Assembly (NCBI GenBank): GCA_023252195.1
Contig: JAHEXI010000002.1
Coordinates: 1-64,000, forward strand
Direction: 5' to 3'
DNA from: Pseudonocardiales bacterium
GTDB taxonomy: Bacteria > Actinomycetota > Actinomycetes > Mycobacteriales > Pseudonocardiaceae
Length of the DNA stretch: 64,000 nucleotides
Shown: positions 38,808 to 48,036 of the stretch, one piece after another
Numbering within the stretch: position 1 is the first letter of the stretch
Layout: every line of letters begins with the position of its first letter
The notes under the pieces: model-generated
Databases searched by the model: none
What the model saw: only the letters and a program-made list of their open reading frames with translations
Told to the model about the DNA's origin: nothing
Position numbers and translations under genes: made by a program

Positions 38808-39839
38808 GTGTTCGTGATGTACGAGCCACCGGACTGGCTGGCCCGCGCCGTAAGCATCTTTGGTCGGTCTGCGCGGGAGCAGCTGAGCACGGGCGCCGGT
38901 GAGCCACAGTAAGCGCTTCGCGCACCCTTGGTCGGTTTGGTGAAGGAGATTGGATCGCTCCGGGTATTAAGGCCAACCGCGTATGGGTGTTCTCCGCGCA
39001 ACGTGACGTGTTGCGGGAGCGCTGGCGTCGGCTGCTAACCGAGCCTAATCCGGCCGTACAGTCGGGGTTGTTGAAGGCGACCCGGGATCGCACCATGGCG
39101 AGCCGGCTCATCGCGCTATCTGGTGGCGACCGTCTCGACGCCTTATCTGATGAGACCGACCTCGACCCAACCGATTCGCCGAGTGCTGCATCGCAGCTTC
39201 GACCGCAAGTGGCTGGTGGCTGACCCCCGGGTCATCGATTTCCCGCGCCGGGACCTCTGGCGAGCCGCGATCCATCCGGACCAGATCTTCCTTTGTCGAG
39301 CAGCACTCGCATGTGATCTCCACGGGTCCTGGGTCCTCGTGAGTAGCTTGCTGCACGATCAACATTGTTTCGACAACCGGGGCGGGCGAGTCCTGCCCGT
39401 GTATCAGCCCGACGGCCGGCCAGTGGCACGAAGCTGCTCAGTGCTTTGGCGAAGCGTCTCGGCGTCGAGATCAGCGCGTCAGCCGGTTCCGGCCGGTGCC
39501 TGCCGCAGTGTGGCGGTACGAGGTGGGCGGCAAGCCCGTGCTGCGGCAGTGGTTCGCCTACCGCAAGCGGGAACCAGGCAGGCGGGTCACCAGCCCGCTG
39601 GATCTGATTGTGGCGGACCGGTGGTCGCACGAGGACTGCGCGAGCTGCTATCAGTTCTGCGCCGGCTCACGGACCTCGCACCCGCACAGGCCGAGTTGCT
39701 GGACCAGGTGTGCGACGGGCCGCTCGTCACCGTCGATGAGCTGACGTTGGCCAGGGTGCTGTCGGTGCCGGATTCGCGGCGGGTGCTGACCTCGGGTCCG
39801 CCGGCTGCGGAACAAGGCGAGATCCCCTACACGTCGTAA
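38808..39839 (+). pseudogene. type ISP restriction-modification enzyme, internally deleted and frameshifted
   Basis: The GTG at 38808 has GAGGAGG upstream. The N-terminus (YEPPDWLARAVSIFGRSARE, then ALRAPLVGLVKEIG after a TAA stop in frame) and the C-terminal part (IKANRVWVFSAQRDVLRERW, then RSFDRKWLVADPRVIDFPRR, EQHSHVISTGPG in a shifted frame, DNRGGRVLPVYQPDG, and VGGKPVLRQWFAYRKREPG) match single-chain type ISP enzymes that carry nuclease, helicase, methylase and target-recognition domains. The intact protein has over 1000 residues; here the helicase and methylase are gone and several frames are needed. It is a dead defence gene. Its end overlaps the convergent DUF397 gene by 13 bases. Confidence 0.75.
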
Positions 39840-40021
39840 TCGCCGTCTTTGACGCTGGCGACAAACACGGCCCACTCGAAATGATCGAATACGGCGGTTC
39901 CCGCATCCGGTTGCCTGTTGTTGCGCACGTAGACTACGTTGTCTGCGAACTTGGTCTGCACGCAGGTGGCGTTGTTGTCCGACCGTCCCGGCAGGAACCA
40001 CTCGCCGACGATACGGGGCAT
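39827..40021 (-). CDS. DUF397 protein
   Basis: A 64-residue protein: SDNNATCVQTKFADNVVYVR, then FDHFEWAVFVASVKDGDYD, the DUF397 pattern of Cys then VxVR then a terminal W-x2-F. DUF397 proteins accompany XRE-DUF5753 regulators in actinomycetes and act as their partners, possibly as antitoxin or anti-activator. The ATG at 40021 lies 4 bases after the XRE stop, so they form one operon. Confidence 0.85.
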   Translation of the reverse strand: MPRIVGEWFLPGRSDNNATCVQTKFADNVVYVRNNRQPDAGTAVFDHFEWAVFVASVKDGDYDV

Positions 40022-40025
40022 GGTG

Positions 40026-40889
40026 CTAGCTCTCCTCCAGCTCGCTAAGGAGGGCCTGGATGAATTCGGTGCTCTCCTCGTGGCCCAGGGCCTTGGCCCG
40101 GAGCAGGTCCATTGTATGCGTGGCGTTGGACACCTCGTCCTCCCGGTCTTGCACAGCGCCGCGACCGTAGCCATCGAAGTGCAGCATTCGCGGTGCGGGT
40201 GGCGGGAAGTCGTAGAGCGTCAGGGTCAGACCCATCAGCGCGTGCGCCCCTGAGCCGAGCGGAAGCACCTGAACCACCACATTGTCCTGCAGCGTGGTCA
40301 TGGTGATCAGGTGTTCGAGCTGCTCGTGCATCACCGCCGAGCCGCCGACGCCGGAGCGCAGCGCAGCCTCCCCGAGGACGCACCATAGTCGTAGCGACGG
40401 CCGGTCGGCACGGTTCAACACGGAGCTGCGTCCCATTCGCAGCTTCAGGACCTGCTCCGTCACCTCGGGCGGTTGCAGGTTGTTCCAGCGCAGCATCGCC
40501 TGGGCATAACCTTCGGTCTGGAGTAGGCCGTGGATGATCTCACCGGAGTAGAAGATCGCCGAGGTGGCTTGGCGCTCCAGGTCCAGGAACCGACGGTGGC
40601 TGCTGGGAATCGTGACCCAGTGACCGCCCCGCGGTCGGCGGATCTGCGATTGGCGGGCGAAGTCCATCAGGTCGTTGCGCTCGTCGCCGGTGATGCCGTA
40701 GCGATCCAGCAGCGCGGCCAGCTCGACGGGTTTCGCGCCGGAACGGCCGGTCTCCAGGTCGCCGATCTTCGATGTGGTGCAGTTCAGCACTTCGGCGGCC
40801 CGTTCCCGGGTCAGGCCGGCCTCCGCACGCATCCGACGCAGCGTCGCCGCGACCTGGACGCGCTCGGTGTTCATCTGTCGCTGCGCCAC
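40026..40889 (-). CDS. XRE-family regulator with DUF5753
   Basis: A 287-residue regulator. LRRMRAEAGLTRERAAEVLN, then TTSKIGDLETGRS is the XRE helix-turn-helix; the remainder (GEIIHGLLQTEGYAQAMLR, then VLPLGSGAHALMGLTLTLYD) is DUF5753. The GTG at 40889 is chosen because AAGGAGG lies just before it. With DUF397 it resembles the Scr1-Scr2-like pairs of Streptomyces that affect development and secondary metabolism. A divergent small gene at 40998 is the usual third member. Confidence 0.9.
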   Translation of the reverse strand: MAQRQMNTERVQVAATLRRMRAEAGLTRERAAEVLNCTTSKIGDLETGRSGAKPVELAALLDRYGITGDERNDLMDFARQSQIRRPRGGHWVTIPSSHRRFLDLERQATSAIFYSGEIIHGLLQTEGYAQAMLRWNNLQPPEVTEQVLKLRMGRSSVLNRADRPSLRLWCVLGEAALRSGVGGSAVMHEQLEHLITMTTLQDNVVVQVLPLGSGAHALMGLTLTLYDFPPPAPRMLHFDGYGRGAVQDREDEVSNATHTMDLLRAKALGHEESTEFIQALLSELEES

Positions 40890-40997
40890 GAGACCTCCTT
40901 GCACTTAGTTGCGTACGTAGTTTACGGTCTCGCTGTACGGAACGCATGTAGCGCCGTGATCGTACTCGGCGAAACCGGGCTCGGGGAGCGCAGCGAC

Positions 40998-41312
40998 ATG
41001 ACCTACATCAGCAGCTCGTCGGTGCAGATCGGCGCGTGGGCAACGGTGGGCGCCAACAGTGAGATCACCTACCACGTCCTGCCGGACGCTGACATGATCG
41101 AGTTCACTCTTGGTGGCCGAAACGGGCTGGACCTGGAGATGAGCCGGGACGGCCCACGCCGCTGCGTCGCGACCTTCACCGAGGCGCTCAACGCCTACGA
41201 TGCCGCCAGGGCTGAATATCGCTGTGCGCATGACGCGCTCAATGCTCTGTGGTTCCCGAACTCCACAGGAGAGCTTCTGGAGCAGCTCTGTTGTGGAGTT
41301 CGGGAGGCTTAG
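40998..41312 (+). CDS. small hypothetical protein beside the XRE/DUF397 pair
   Basis: A 104-residue acidic protein of unknown family (ITYHVLPDADMIEFTLGGRN, then VATFTEALNAYDAARAEYR). It is transcribed away from the XRE gene, a common arrangement in these loci. The last 20 residues (FPNSTGELLEQLCCGVREA) are encoded inside palindromic element B2, so the original C-terminus was probably replaced when the element arrived. Function unknown. Confidence 0.6.
   Translation: MTYISSSSVQIGAWATVGANSEITYHVLPDADMIEFTLGGRNGLDLEMSRDGPRRCVATFTEALNAYDAARAEYRCAHDALNALWFPNSTGELLEQLCCGVREA
41253..41305. repeat. palindromic element family B, copy 2
   Basis: TTCCCGAACTCCACAG and the matching CTGTTGTGGAGTTCGGGA arms pair nearly perfectly around an inner GAGAGCT/AGCTCT stem with an 8-base loop. 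It shares its outer arm with 27141-27204. It lies within the 3' end of the + gene and just before the stop of the convergent maltokinase gene. Confidence 0.85.
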
Positions 41313-41335
41313 AGCTGTGGCTGGGCGGGGGTATC

Positions 41336-42754
41336 TCAGGGGTGAGCGGCGGTGAGGCGGGCGATGGCGGCTAGGGGGATGGGTAGCCACAGCGGGCGGT
41401 TGCCATGCTCGTAGGCGACCTCGTAGAGGGCCTTGTCCAGCTCGAAGGCCCGCAGCAGGACGGCCTGCTTGCGAGGGTCGGGGGCGGCTTGGGCGTAGCC
41501 GTCGCAGAAGGCGTCCTGGTTGCGGGTGCTCCAGGCCAGGGCGACCGCGGCGCGCTGCTCGGAGTCGGTCTCGCCCAGCGGCAGATGGTTGGCGGCGTAG
41601 TCCAAGGAGCGCAGCATCGCGGCGACGTCACGGAGTGGAGACGCGGGGGCATCGCGGTCGGCGAGTGGCACCATCGGCTCGCCCTCGAAGTCGATCAGCA
41701 CCCAGCCGGTGACGCTGCGCAGCACTTGACCGAGGTGCAGGTCACCATGCACCTGCTGCACCGGCAAGGGGCCTTCAAAACCGCGCACCGCGTCGAACGC
41801 CGCACGCAGCTCGTCGGAGTGCGGGCTCAGTTCAGGTACCTGCTCCAGGACGCCATCCAGCCTGCGGTGCATACCGTCGGCCAACATGTCGAGGTACCCG
41901 GCCGGGGCCGGGGAGCTGCCCAGCGCGGTGGCCAGGTCGGTGTGCACGGTAGCCACCACGTGGCCCAGCCGGTACGCTTCGGAGGCGAAATCACCACCGA
42001 CGTCCGCCGGGTCGGCATGTTCCACAGAGCCGGGTGCGCCCTCGATGAGCAGGCTCTCCGCCAGCAGATCTCGCACGCTCGCGGTGGCCATCGCCCAGCC
42101 ATCGGCGACATTGCGCAGATACTCGGTGAGCATCCCGAAGGCGGCCGTGTCGGCCTCGCCGGCGGTACCCAGTGGACCTTCGATGCTGCCCAATGGCGCG
42201 GCGATGTGCTGACACCCCACAGCGGCCAACGCACGGTGCATCTCGAGGTCCCGGTTGCGACCTGCGGCCACCTTGCGGAACAGCTTGAGGATGTAGGTCT
42301 GGCCGTAGACCAAGGAGGTGTTGGACTGCTCTGCCCCCACCGGGCGGGAGCGCTGCTCGGTATCCAGCGTGACGCCCGGCTCGGTGGCGAAGCGCAGCCC
42401 TTGGACCTCGGTGCCCCGGGCCATCAGGTCCAGCAGTAGGACGGCGAGCTCAACATCGTTCTCCGCCTGGTAGACCCCTTGATCACCGCTGGCGGCCACC
42501 CAGGCGTGCCCAAGGTTCTCGGGCACGTCGCTGCGGACTCCGAACAGGAACTGGTAGCGGTCCCGGGGAAGCTCGCCCTGGTCGACCTCGACCACGGCAT
42601 GCACCAGCCGCGGATCTGCGCCGGCGAGATCGGTCGCGCGCAGCGGGATGATCGCGTGGATCGGACGACCCTTGCCGCTGAACCAGCGCTGCTCGGGCAA
42701 CACCGCCGCTAGCGCGTCGGCGATGTCGGCGACCAGATCGACAGCACTGATCAC
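41336..42754 (-). CDS. mak: maltokinase (Pep2)
   Basis: A 472-residue kinase that phosphorylates maltose with ATP to give maltose 1-phosphate, the substrate of GlgE. The N-terminal lid has [12 protein letters not shown]; the kinase motifs are [13 protein letters not shown] with catalytic Asp and LIDFEGEP for Mg. The length fits the family. Its ATG overlaps the treS stop (ATGA), so the two are coupled and probably form a complex as in mycobacteria. Confidence 0.95.
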   Translation of the reverse strand: MISAVDLVADIADALAAVLPEQRWFSGKGRPIHAIIPLRATDLAGADPRLVHAVVEVDQGELPRDRYQFLFGVRSDVPENLGHAWVAASGDQGVYQAENDVELAVLLLDLMARGTEVQGLRFATEPGVTLDTEQRSRPVGAEQSNTSLVYGQTYILKLFRKVAAGRNRDLEMHRALAAVGCQHIAAPLGSIEGPLGTAGEADTAAFGMLTEYLRNVADGWAMATASVRDLLAESLLIEGAPGSVEHADPADVGGDFASEAYRLGHVVATVHTDLATALGSSPAPAGYLDMLADGMHRRLDGVLEQVPELSPHSDELRAAFDAVRGFEGPLPVQQVHGDLHLGQVLRSVTGWVLIDFEGEPMVPLADRDAPASPLRDVAAMLRSLDYAANHLPLGETDSEQRAAVALAWSTRNQDAFCDGYAQAAPDPRKQAVLLRAFELDKALYEVAYEHGNRPLWLPIPLAAIARLTAAHP

Positions 42755-44562
42755 GCGTCACGCCCGATGTCTGGCAGGACGATCTGGAACCAGTAGAAGC
42801 CGTGGCCGGGCAACGTGAGCAGATAAGGCAGCTCACCGATCGGCGGGAAACGCACGCCGCCGGTTAGCTCGACCGGGACCCCACCCGCATACTCGGACAG
42901 GTCGAGCTCCACTGGTTGCGGGAAGCGGGACAGATTGTTGATGCAGATGACGAGATCGTCATCGGTGTCGTGGTTGCCGACATGGTGGCGGCGGTAAGCC
43001 AGCACGCTCGGGTTGGACGAGCCGAGCTCGTTGAAGTCGCCCAGTCCGAAGGCCGGGTGTTCGCGGCGCACCTGGATCATCCGCCGCGTCCAGTTCAGCA
43101 GCGACTGCGTTGAGGCCGACTGTGCCTCGACATTGATCGCCTGGTACCCGTACACCGGATCCATGATCACCGGCAGGTATATGCGCCCCGGATCGCAGCA
43201 GGAGAACCCCGCGTTGCGGTCCGGAGTCCACTGCATCGGGGTGCGCACCGCATCCCGATCGCCGAGCCAGATATTGTCCCCCATCCCTATCTCGTCACCG
43301 TAGTACAGCACGGGGGAGCCGGGCAGCGACAGCAGTAACGCAGTGAACAGCTCCAGCTGGTTACGGTCGTTGTCCAGCAGTGGCGCCAGCCGCCGACGGA
43401 TGCCGATATTCGCCCGCATCCGAGGATCCTTGACGTACTCGCTATACATGTAGTCGCGCTCCTCGTCGGTGACCATTTCCAGGGTCAGCTCGTCGTGGTT
43501 GCGCAGGAAGATGCCCCACTGGGCGCCGGACGGGATGGCCGGAGTCTGGGCCAGGATCTCCGAGATCGGGAACCGGGACTCCCGACGGACTGCCATAAAG
43601 ATGCGCGGCATCAGCGGGAAATGAAAGGCCATGTGCGCTTCGTCGCCGCCCACTGCGGGGTCGCCGAAGTACTCCACCACGTCAGCGGGCCATTGGTTGG
43701 CCTCGGCCAGCAGCACCCGGTCGGGGTACTCGTCGTCAACCACCTTGCGGCAGCGCTTGAGGAATCCATGAGTACGGGGCAGGTTCTCGCAGTTGGTGCC
43801 CTCCTCCTCGAACAGGTAGGGCACCGCGTCCAGCCGGAATCCATCGATACCGAGATCCAGCCAGAAGCGCAGCACATCGAGCATCGCCTCGCCGACCTCA
43901 GGGTTGTCGTAGTTGAGGTCGGGCTGGTGCGAGAAGAACCGGTGCCAATAGAACTGGCAGCGCACCGGGTCATAAGTCCAGTTCGATGTCTCAGTATCGA
44001 CGAAGATGACCCGGGCTTCCGGATAGCCGGTGTCCTTGTCACTCCAGACGTAGAAGCCGCCGTAGGGTCCTTGCGGATCACGGCGGGACTCCTGGAACCA
44101 GGGATGCTGGTCAGAAGTATGGTTCATGACCAGATCAGTGATCACCCGGATGCCTCGCTTGTGCGCCTCGTTGAGCAGCTCCACGAAGTCCTCAACGGTG
44201 CCGAACTCGGGTAACACGGCCCGGAAATCGGAGATGTCGTAACCACCGTCGCGCAGTGGGGAGGCGTAGAACGGCGGCAACCACAGGCAGTCGATGCCCA
44301 GCCACTCAAGGTAGTCGAGCTTGCGGGTCAGCCCGATCAGGTCGCCGGTGCCGTTGCCGTCGTGATCGTGAAACGCCCGCACCAGCACCTCGTAGAAGAC
44401 CGCCCGCTTGTACCAGTGCGGGTCGGTAGGAGCGGCCTTCGCGTGGTCGAAGTCGTCGGCTTGCGGTTCTACCAGGTAGCCGTCGGACAGTACGGCCTCC
44501 CCGGTATGCGGGACTCCTTCCAGGTCGGGGTTGGGTTCGGTACGGAGATCGGCAGACGACAT
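42751..44562 (-). CDS. treS: trehalose synthase
   Basis: A 603-residue GH13 enzyme that interconverts trehalose and maltose. [19 protein letters not shown] carries the catalytic Asp, LLAEANQW the Glu, [10 protein letters not shown] the third acid; the family loop with [19 protein letters not shown] is intact. The ATG at 44562 follows GAAGG. Upstream frame (to 44664) is likely untranslated. Together with Mak it feeds trehalose into the GlgE pathway. Confidence 0.96.
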   Translation of the reverse strand: MSSADLRTEPNPDLEGVPHTGEAVLSDGYLVEPQADDFDHAKAAPTDPHWYKRAVFYEVLVRAFHDHDGNGTGDLIGLTRKLDYLEWLGIDCLWLPPFYASPLRDGGYDISDFRAVLPEFGTVEDFVELLNEAHKRGIRVITDLVMNHTSDQHPWFQESRRDPQGPYGGFYVWSDKDTGYPEARVIFVDTETSNWTYDPVRCQFYWHRFFSHQPDLNYDNPEVGEAMLDVLRFWLDLGIDGFRLDAVPYLFEEEGTNCENLPRTHGFLKRCRKVVDDEYPDRVLLAEANQWPADVVEYFGDPAVGGDEAHMAFHFPLMPRIFMAVRRESRFPISEILAQTPAIPSGAQWGIFLRNHDELTLEMVTDEERDYMYSEYVKDPRMRANIGIRRRLAPLLDNDRNQLELFTALLLSLPGSPVLYYGDEIGMGDNIWLGDRDAVRTPMQWTPDRNAGFSCCDPGRIYLPVIMDPVYGYQAINVEAQSASTQSLLNWTRRMIQVRREHPAFGLGDFNELGSSNPSVLAYRRHHVGNHDTDDDLVICINNLSRFPQPVELDLSEYAGGVPVELTGGVRFPPIGELPYLLTLPGHGFYWFQIVLPDIGRDA

Positions 44563-44732
44563 CAGCGGTGACCTTCGTGGGAGGGTGAACGAGCGTTGTC
44601 GCGTGGGCCGGAACTGCTTAGCGGGACTCCCACCAGTCGTACCGGTCCGAGCGCGGCAATGCAAAAGGAAGTTCGCTACCGTTTGTCAAACGCCTACGGC
44701 GGCTCGGACGTGATCGGAAAGGCTGGGCGACG

Positions 44733-45716
44733 ATGGTGAGTGACCGGGTGCCGGTGCGGCGGTTGCCGGCTTGGACCTGGGCCGAGCAGCAGCCTACCTG
44801 GCGCGATGCCCGCCCAGGGTTGATCGAGGCAGCGCTGAAACGAGCGCAGGCCAGGCCCTCGGGCAACTGGTATGTGCTCGCCGGGAGCCGGGAGATCCGC
44901 GGCGATCGACCTTTCGGGCGGACCATCGCGGGTGTCGAAGTAGTGGCCTGGCGCACCCCTGACAGCGCGCTGCACGCCGGCCCCGGGGAGTGTCCACACC
45001 TCGGCGCGCCATTGTGCCGGGCCGCGGTGACGGGCGGGGAACTGGTGTGCCGCTGGCACGGCCTGGCGATCGGGTCGCGCGGCGTGCCGGGGTGGGACCC
45101 GTTGCCGGCCCACGACGACGGGGTGCTGGCCTGGGTGCGGTTGGACGCGGTCGGCGGGGAGGATCCGCTGCCCGCACCGGTGCTGCCCCGCCGGCCTGAC
45201 CCGCAGACCAGCCTGGATGCGGTCTTCACCGGGATCGGTCGCTGCGAGCCGGAGGACGTGGTCGCCAACCGGCTCGACCCGTGGCACGGCAGCTGGTTTC
45301 ACCCGTACTCTTTCGTCGGGCTCCGCGTCCTTGAGGAGCCCAGCGAGCAGGCTGATCAGTTCGTGATCGAGGTCGCGTTCCGGCTCACCCGGCGGTTCGG
45401 GGTGCCGGTGCGGGCCGCGTTCAGCTGTCCCGAACCGCGCACCGTGGTGATGGACATCCTGGACGGCGAAGGTGCCGGCAGTGTCGTGGAGACCCACGCC
45501 GTCCCGCTGGGGGTCGACGACGCCGGTCATCCGCGCACCGCGGTGATCGAGGCGACCATCGCCAACTCGCCTCGCCCCGGCTTCGCCGTGGCCCGCCGCG
45601 GCGCGCCGTTGATGCGCCCGGCGATGCGCTGGGCGGCCGCCCGATTGTGGCGTGATGACCTGGCCTACGCGCGACGTCGCTACGAGCTGCGCACCACCGG
45701 ACGGTGGCCAGGCTGA
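44733..45716 (+). CDS. Rieske [2Fe-2S] protein (DUF5914), carotenoid-linked
   Basis: A 327-residue protein. The Rieske cluster ligands are in CPHLGAPL and CRWHGLAI (Cys-x-His, then Cys-x2-His) near residues 88-113. The rest fits DUF5914. Such proteins sit next to crtU and crtT-like genes in actinomycete carotenoid clusters and probably oxidise or hydroxylate a carotenoid end group; the exact step is not known to me. It converges with crtU, 10 bases apart. Confidence 0.85.
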   Translation: MVSDRVPVRRLPAWTWAEQQPTWRDARPGLIEAALKRAQARPSGNWYVLAGSREIRGDRPFGRTIAGVEVVAWRTPDSALHAGPGECPHLGAPLCRAAVTGGELVCRWHGLAIGSRGVPGWDPLPAHDDGVLAWVRLDAVGGEDPLPAPVLPRRPDPQTSLDAVFTGIGRCEPEDVVANRLDPWHGSWFHPYSFVGLRVLEEPSEQADQFVIEVAFRLTRRFGVPVRAAFSCPEPRTVVMDILDGEGAGSVVETHAVPLGVDDAGHPRTAVIEATIANSPRPGFAVARRGAPLMRPAMRWAAARLWRDDLAYARRRYELRTTGRWPG

Positions 45717-45726
45717 GCGTGGCCGC

Positions 45727-47274
45727 CTAGCCGAACCGGGCGGCGGCGGCGCGCAGCGGGGCGAGTCGGCCGCGGACCGGCACCGTCCACAGCGGGTGGC
45801 CGCGCAACCCCCACTGTGCTAGCAGCGCGTCGGCCGCGAGGAAGCCGCTGCTCGCCGCGCGTTCCATCAGCGCGACGGGGAGGTCGACCCGGGTCAGGTC
45901 CCCGGCGAGCACCACGTTCGGATCGGGGGTGGTGACGGTGGGCCGGTCGCCGAAGGTCCCCGGTGCGAACAGCGGGCAGTCGGCCCTTACCTCGTGGCGC
46001 TCGTCGATGATCGTGGCGGTGGCCGTCTCCGGGTACACCCGCCGCAGCTCGTCGACGAGCGCCCGCTTGGCTTGCTGCGGGTCTCCGGTCAGCGCATAGG
46101 CGTGTAGTTCCACCACTGAGCCCCCGGTGCGCCGGGCCCATCGGGCCGCCTCACCCTCGAACCGTTCCAGCACGCTGACGTTGTCCAGCGGCCCGAATCC
46201 GCTGGTGCCGAGGAACCCGGGCCGCTCCGGGTTCACCGGTCGATCGAGCCACAGCCGGGACACCAGGAACGGTGGGGCGGTGCGCAACCGCTCTATCAGC
46301 GCCCGCCAGGCCGGCCCTCCAAGCTGTGGTGAGGCCGCGAGCAGCGCCTGCAACCCGGTCACATCGGCGGCGAGCACCACAGCGTCGACTTCCGAGCTGT
46401 TCCCGCCGGCGTGGACGGCGAATCGACGCTCGCGCCCGACAGCTACCTGCTCGACGGTCACCCCGGCGCGCACCGTCACGCCGATCTCGGCCAGGTAACC
46501 GCCCATCGGGTCCCACAATGCCTGCGGGAACGGCTCGGGGGTCACGTCGAACACCAGGCCCTCGGCCGAGCCCAGGAAATAGATGTGGAACATCGTGGCC
46601 AACTCGGCCGCCGACAGCTCCCGGGGATCGGCGAAGAAACTGCGGGAGAACACCGAGAACGCCAGGTGCCGGGCCGCATCCGGGAAGCGCACCCGCTCCA
46701 GAAACGTCATCGCGTCCTGGTTGTCCAACCGCCGGTAGATCTCCGGCACCGACACGTCCACCAGCGGCAGTGCCGCCACGGGATCGATCCGGGTGACCAG
46801 GTCCCGCCACTGGAACGTGGGGCTGAGCAGCGCGAAGGCCAGCGCGTTCCACGGTGGCGTGCGTGGCAGACCCTGGAAGGTGTCGCGGTGGCCGTCGGCG
46901 TCGATCAGCGGATAATCCGTCATCGGCACCAGCGCTCGACCCAACGGATCGGCCCGGCGTAGCAGCGCCCGCAAGTTGTAGTACTGCCGGAAGAAGGCGT
47001 GAAACCCGCGACTCATCGTGGCTGGGGATCCATCGGCCAGCATGATCGGCCAGCCGCGCAACCGGCCGCCGAGCTGCGGCTCCCGCTCCAGCAGCTGCAC
47101 TTCCACGCTGCGTTCGGCCAGCGCCACCGCGGCCGCGATGCCGGCGATCCCACCGCCCACGACGGCGACCCGGGGAGGCTGTCCCTGCGGCCGTAGCCGA
47201 CCAGCACGTGGCGGGTGCAGTACGGCCCGGCGGTCCCGGCCCGGCCGTTTCCCGTTGCCGCCTTGTGACGTCAC
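45727..47274 (-). CDS. crtU: CrtU-like carotenoid desaturase/methyltransferase
   Basis: A 515-residue FAD protein. The FAD motif VAVVGGGIAGIAAAVALAER is at about 30-50; RGFHAFFRQYYNLRALLRR and LAFSVFSRSFFADPRELSAA follow, which mark the CrtU family that aromatises the beta-ring in isorenieratene synthesis. GTG at 47274 overlaps the methyltransferase stop by 4 bases (GTGA). A related desaturase is possible, but the gene set with a Rieske protein and methyltransferase supports CrtU. Confidence 0.88.
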   Translation of the reverse strand: MTSQGGNGKRPGRDRRAVLHPPRAGRLRPQGQPPRVAVVGGGIAGIAAAVALAERSVEVQLLEREPQLGGRLRGWPIMLADGSPATMSRGFHAFFRQYYNLRALLRRADPLGRALVPMTDYPLIDADGHRDTFQGLPRTPPWNALAFALLSPTFQWRDLVTRIDPVAALPLVDVSVPEIYRRLDNQDAMTFLERVRFPDAARHLAFSVFSRSFFADPRELSAAELATMFHIYFLGSAEGLVFDVTPEPFPQALWDPMGGYLAEIGVTVRAGVTVEQVAVGRERRFAVHAGGNSSEVDAVVLAADVTGLQALLAASPQLGGPAWRALIERLRTAPPFLVSRLWLDRPVNPERPGFLGTSGFGPLDNVSVLERFEGEAARWARRTGGSVVELHAYALTGDPQQAKRALVDELRRVYPETATATIIDERHEVRADCPLFAPGTFGDRPTVTTPDPNVVLAGDLTRVDLPVALMERAASSGFLAADALLAQWGLRGHPLWTVPVRGRLAPLRAAAARFG

Positions 47275-47966
47275 GCCGGCCGCCGGGCCACGACGGTGTG
47301 CACGATGCCGCGTTCCCAACCCGGCATCGTCTCGATCCGGGTGTCGACCAGGCCGTGCCCGCGCAACCGCGCAGCCAGCGCGTCGACGGTGTCGAAACGC
47401 AGCACACTGCGCCACAGGTACCGGTACAGCGCAGCCCGGCCGGTGACCACCTTGCCGGCCGGGATGATCACGCTCCAGCACACCGCGGTCCAGATCGCAG
47501 CGCTGCGCGCCCGACCGTCGAGTGCGTAGTCGTGCACCCCCAGCGGCGCCCCTGGCGCCAGCTGATCGCACAGCCGGGCCAACACCGGGTCCGGATCGGG
47601 CAGGTTGCGCACCAGGTATGCGGCGAAGATGCCGTCGAACGGTCCGTGCACCCCGGCGTCGGCGAGCTCCTCGGCCCGGGCGTGGACGAACGACACCCGT
47701 GCTGGCCAGTCGGCCTGCCGGGCCTGAGCGAGCATGCCGGCCGATGCGTCCACCGCGGTGATCCTGGCCTGTGGCGCGGCCGCGAGCAGTGCCAAGGTCG
47801 ACGCCCCGGTGCCGCAACCAAGGTCCAGCAGGTGCAGCCCGGCACCGTTGCCCGGAATCCGCATCCGGCGGGCGGACCGGGACAGGTTGCTGTAGTAGCC
47901 CGGGCTCGCGCCGACCAGCCGGTCGTAGGTGGCCGCGGCAGCGTCGAACTCAGTCGTTACGTTCAC
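47271..47966 (-). CDS. class I SAM-dependent methyltransferase (CrtT-like)
   Basis: A 231-residue methyltransferase with LLDLGCGTGASTLALL, VDASAGMLAQA and the later GIFAAYLVRNLPDPDPVL. It resembles UbiE-type and CrtT enzymes. It is coupled by overlap to crtU, so a carotenoid or related quinone is the expected substrate; direct evidence is absent. Upstream is element A3 and the end of glgE, so this gene has its own promoter or relies on read-through. Confidence 0.85.
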   Translation of the reverse strand: MNVTTEFDAAAATYDRLVGASPGYYSNLSRSARRMRIPGNGAGLHLLDLGCGTGASTLALLAAAPQARITAVDASAGMLAQARQADWPARVSFVHARAEELADAGVHGPFDGIFAAYLVRNLPDPDPVLARLCDQLAPGAPLGVHDYALDGRARSAAIWTAVCWSVIIPAGKVVTGRAALYRYLWRSVLRFDTVDALAARLRGHGLVDTRIETMPGWERGIVHTVVARRPA

Positions 47967-47990
47967 AGTGCCACCCTACGGCTGGCACTG

Positions 47991-48036
47991 CTCGTGAGTG
48001 GCATTAAGTGCTGGAACACTGTTACGCACGCACGAG
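47991..48036. repeat. palindromic element family A, copy 3 (reverse orientation)
   Basis: CTCGTGAGTGGC, AGTGC and AACACTGTT match the complement of copies 1 and 2; the right arm has drifted (CGCACGCACGAG). It holds the glgE stop (48022-48024) and separates glgE from the methyltransferase gene in the same direction, so it may be a one-way terminator here. Confidence 0.8.

Noticed and set aside
39123-39839. 238-residue + frame as an intact hypothetical gene
   Set aside because: Its middle part is out of frame with clear type ISP homology on both sides; it is part of the pseudogene starting at 38808.
47275-47817. N-terminal extension of the crtU frame up to 47817
   Set aside because: This stretch is the methyltransferase gene in another frame; the GTGA overlap at 47271-47274 is the natural start.
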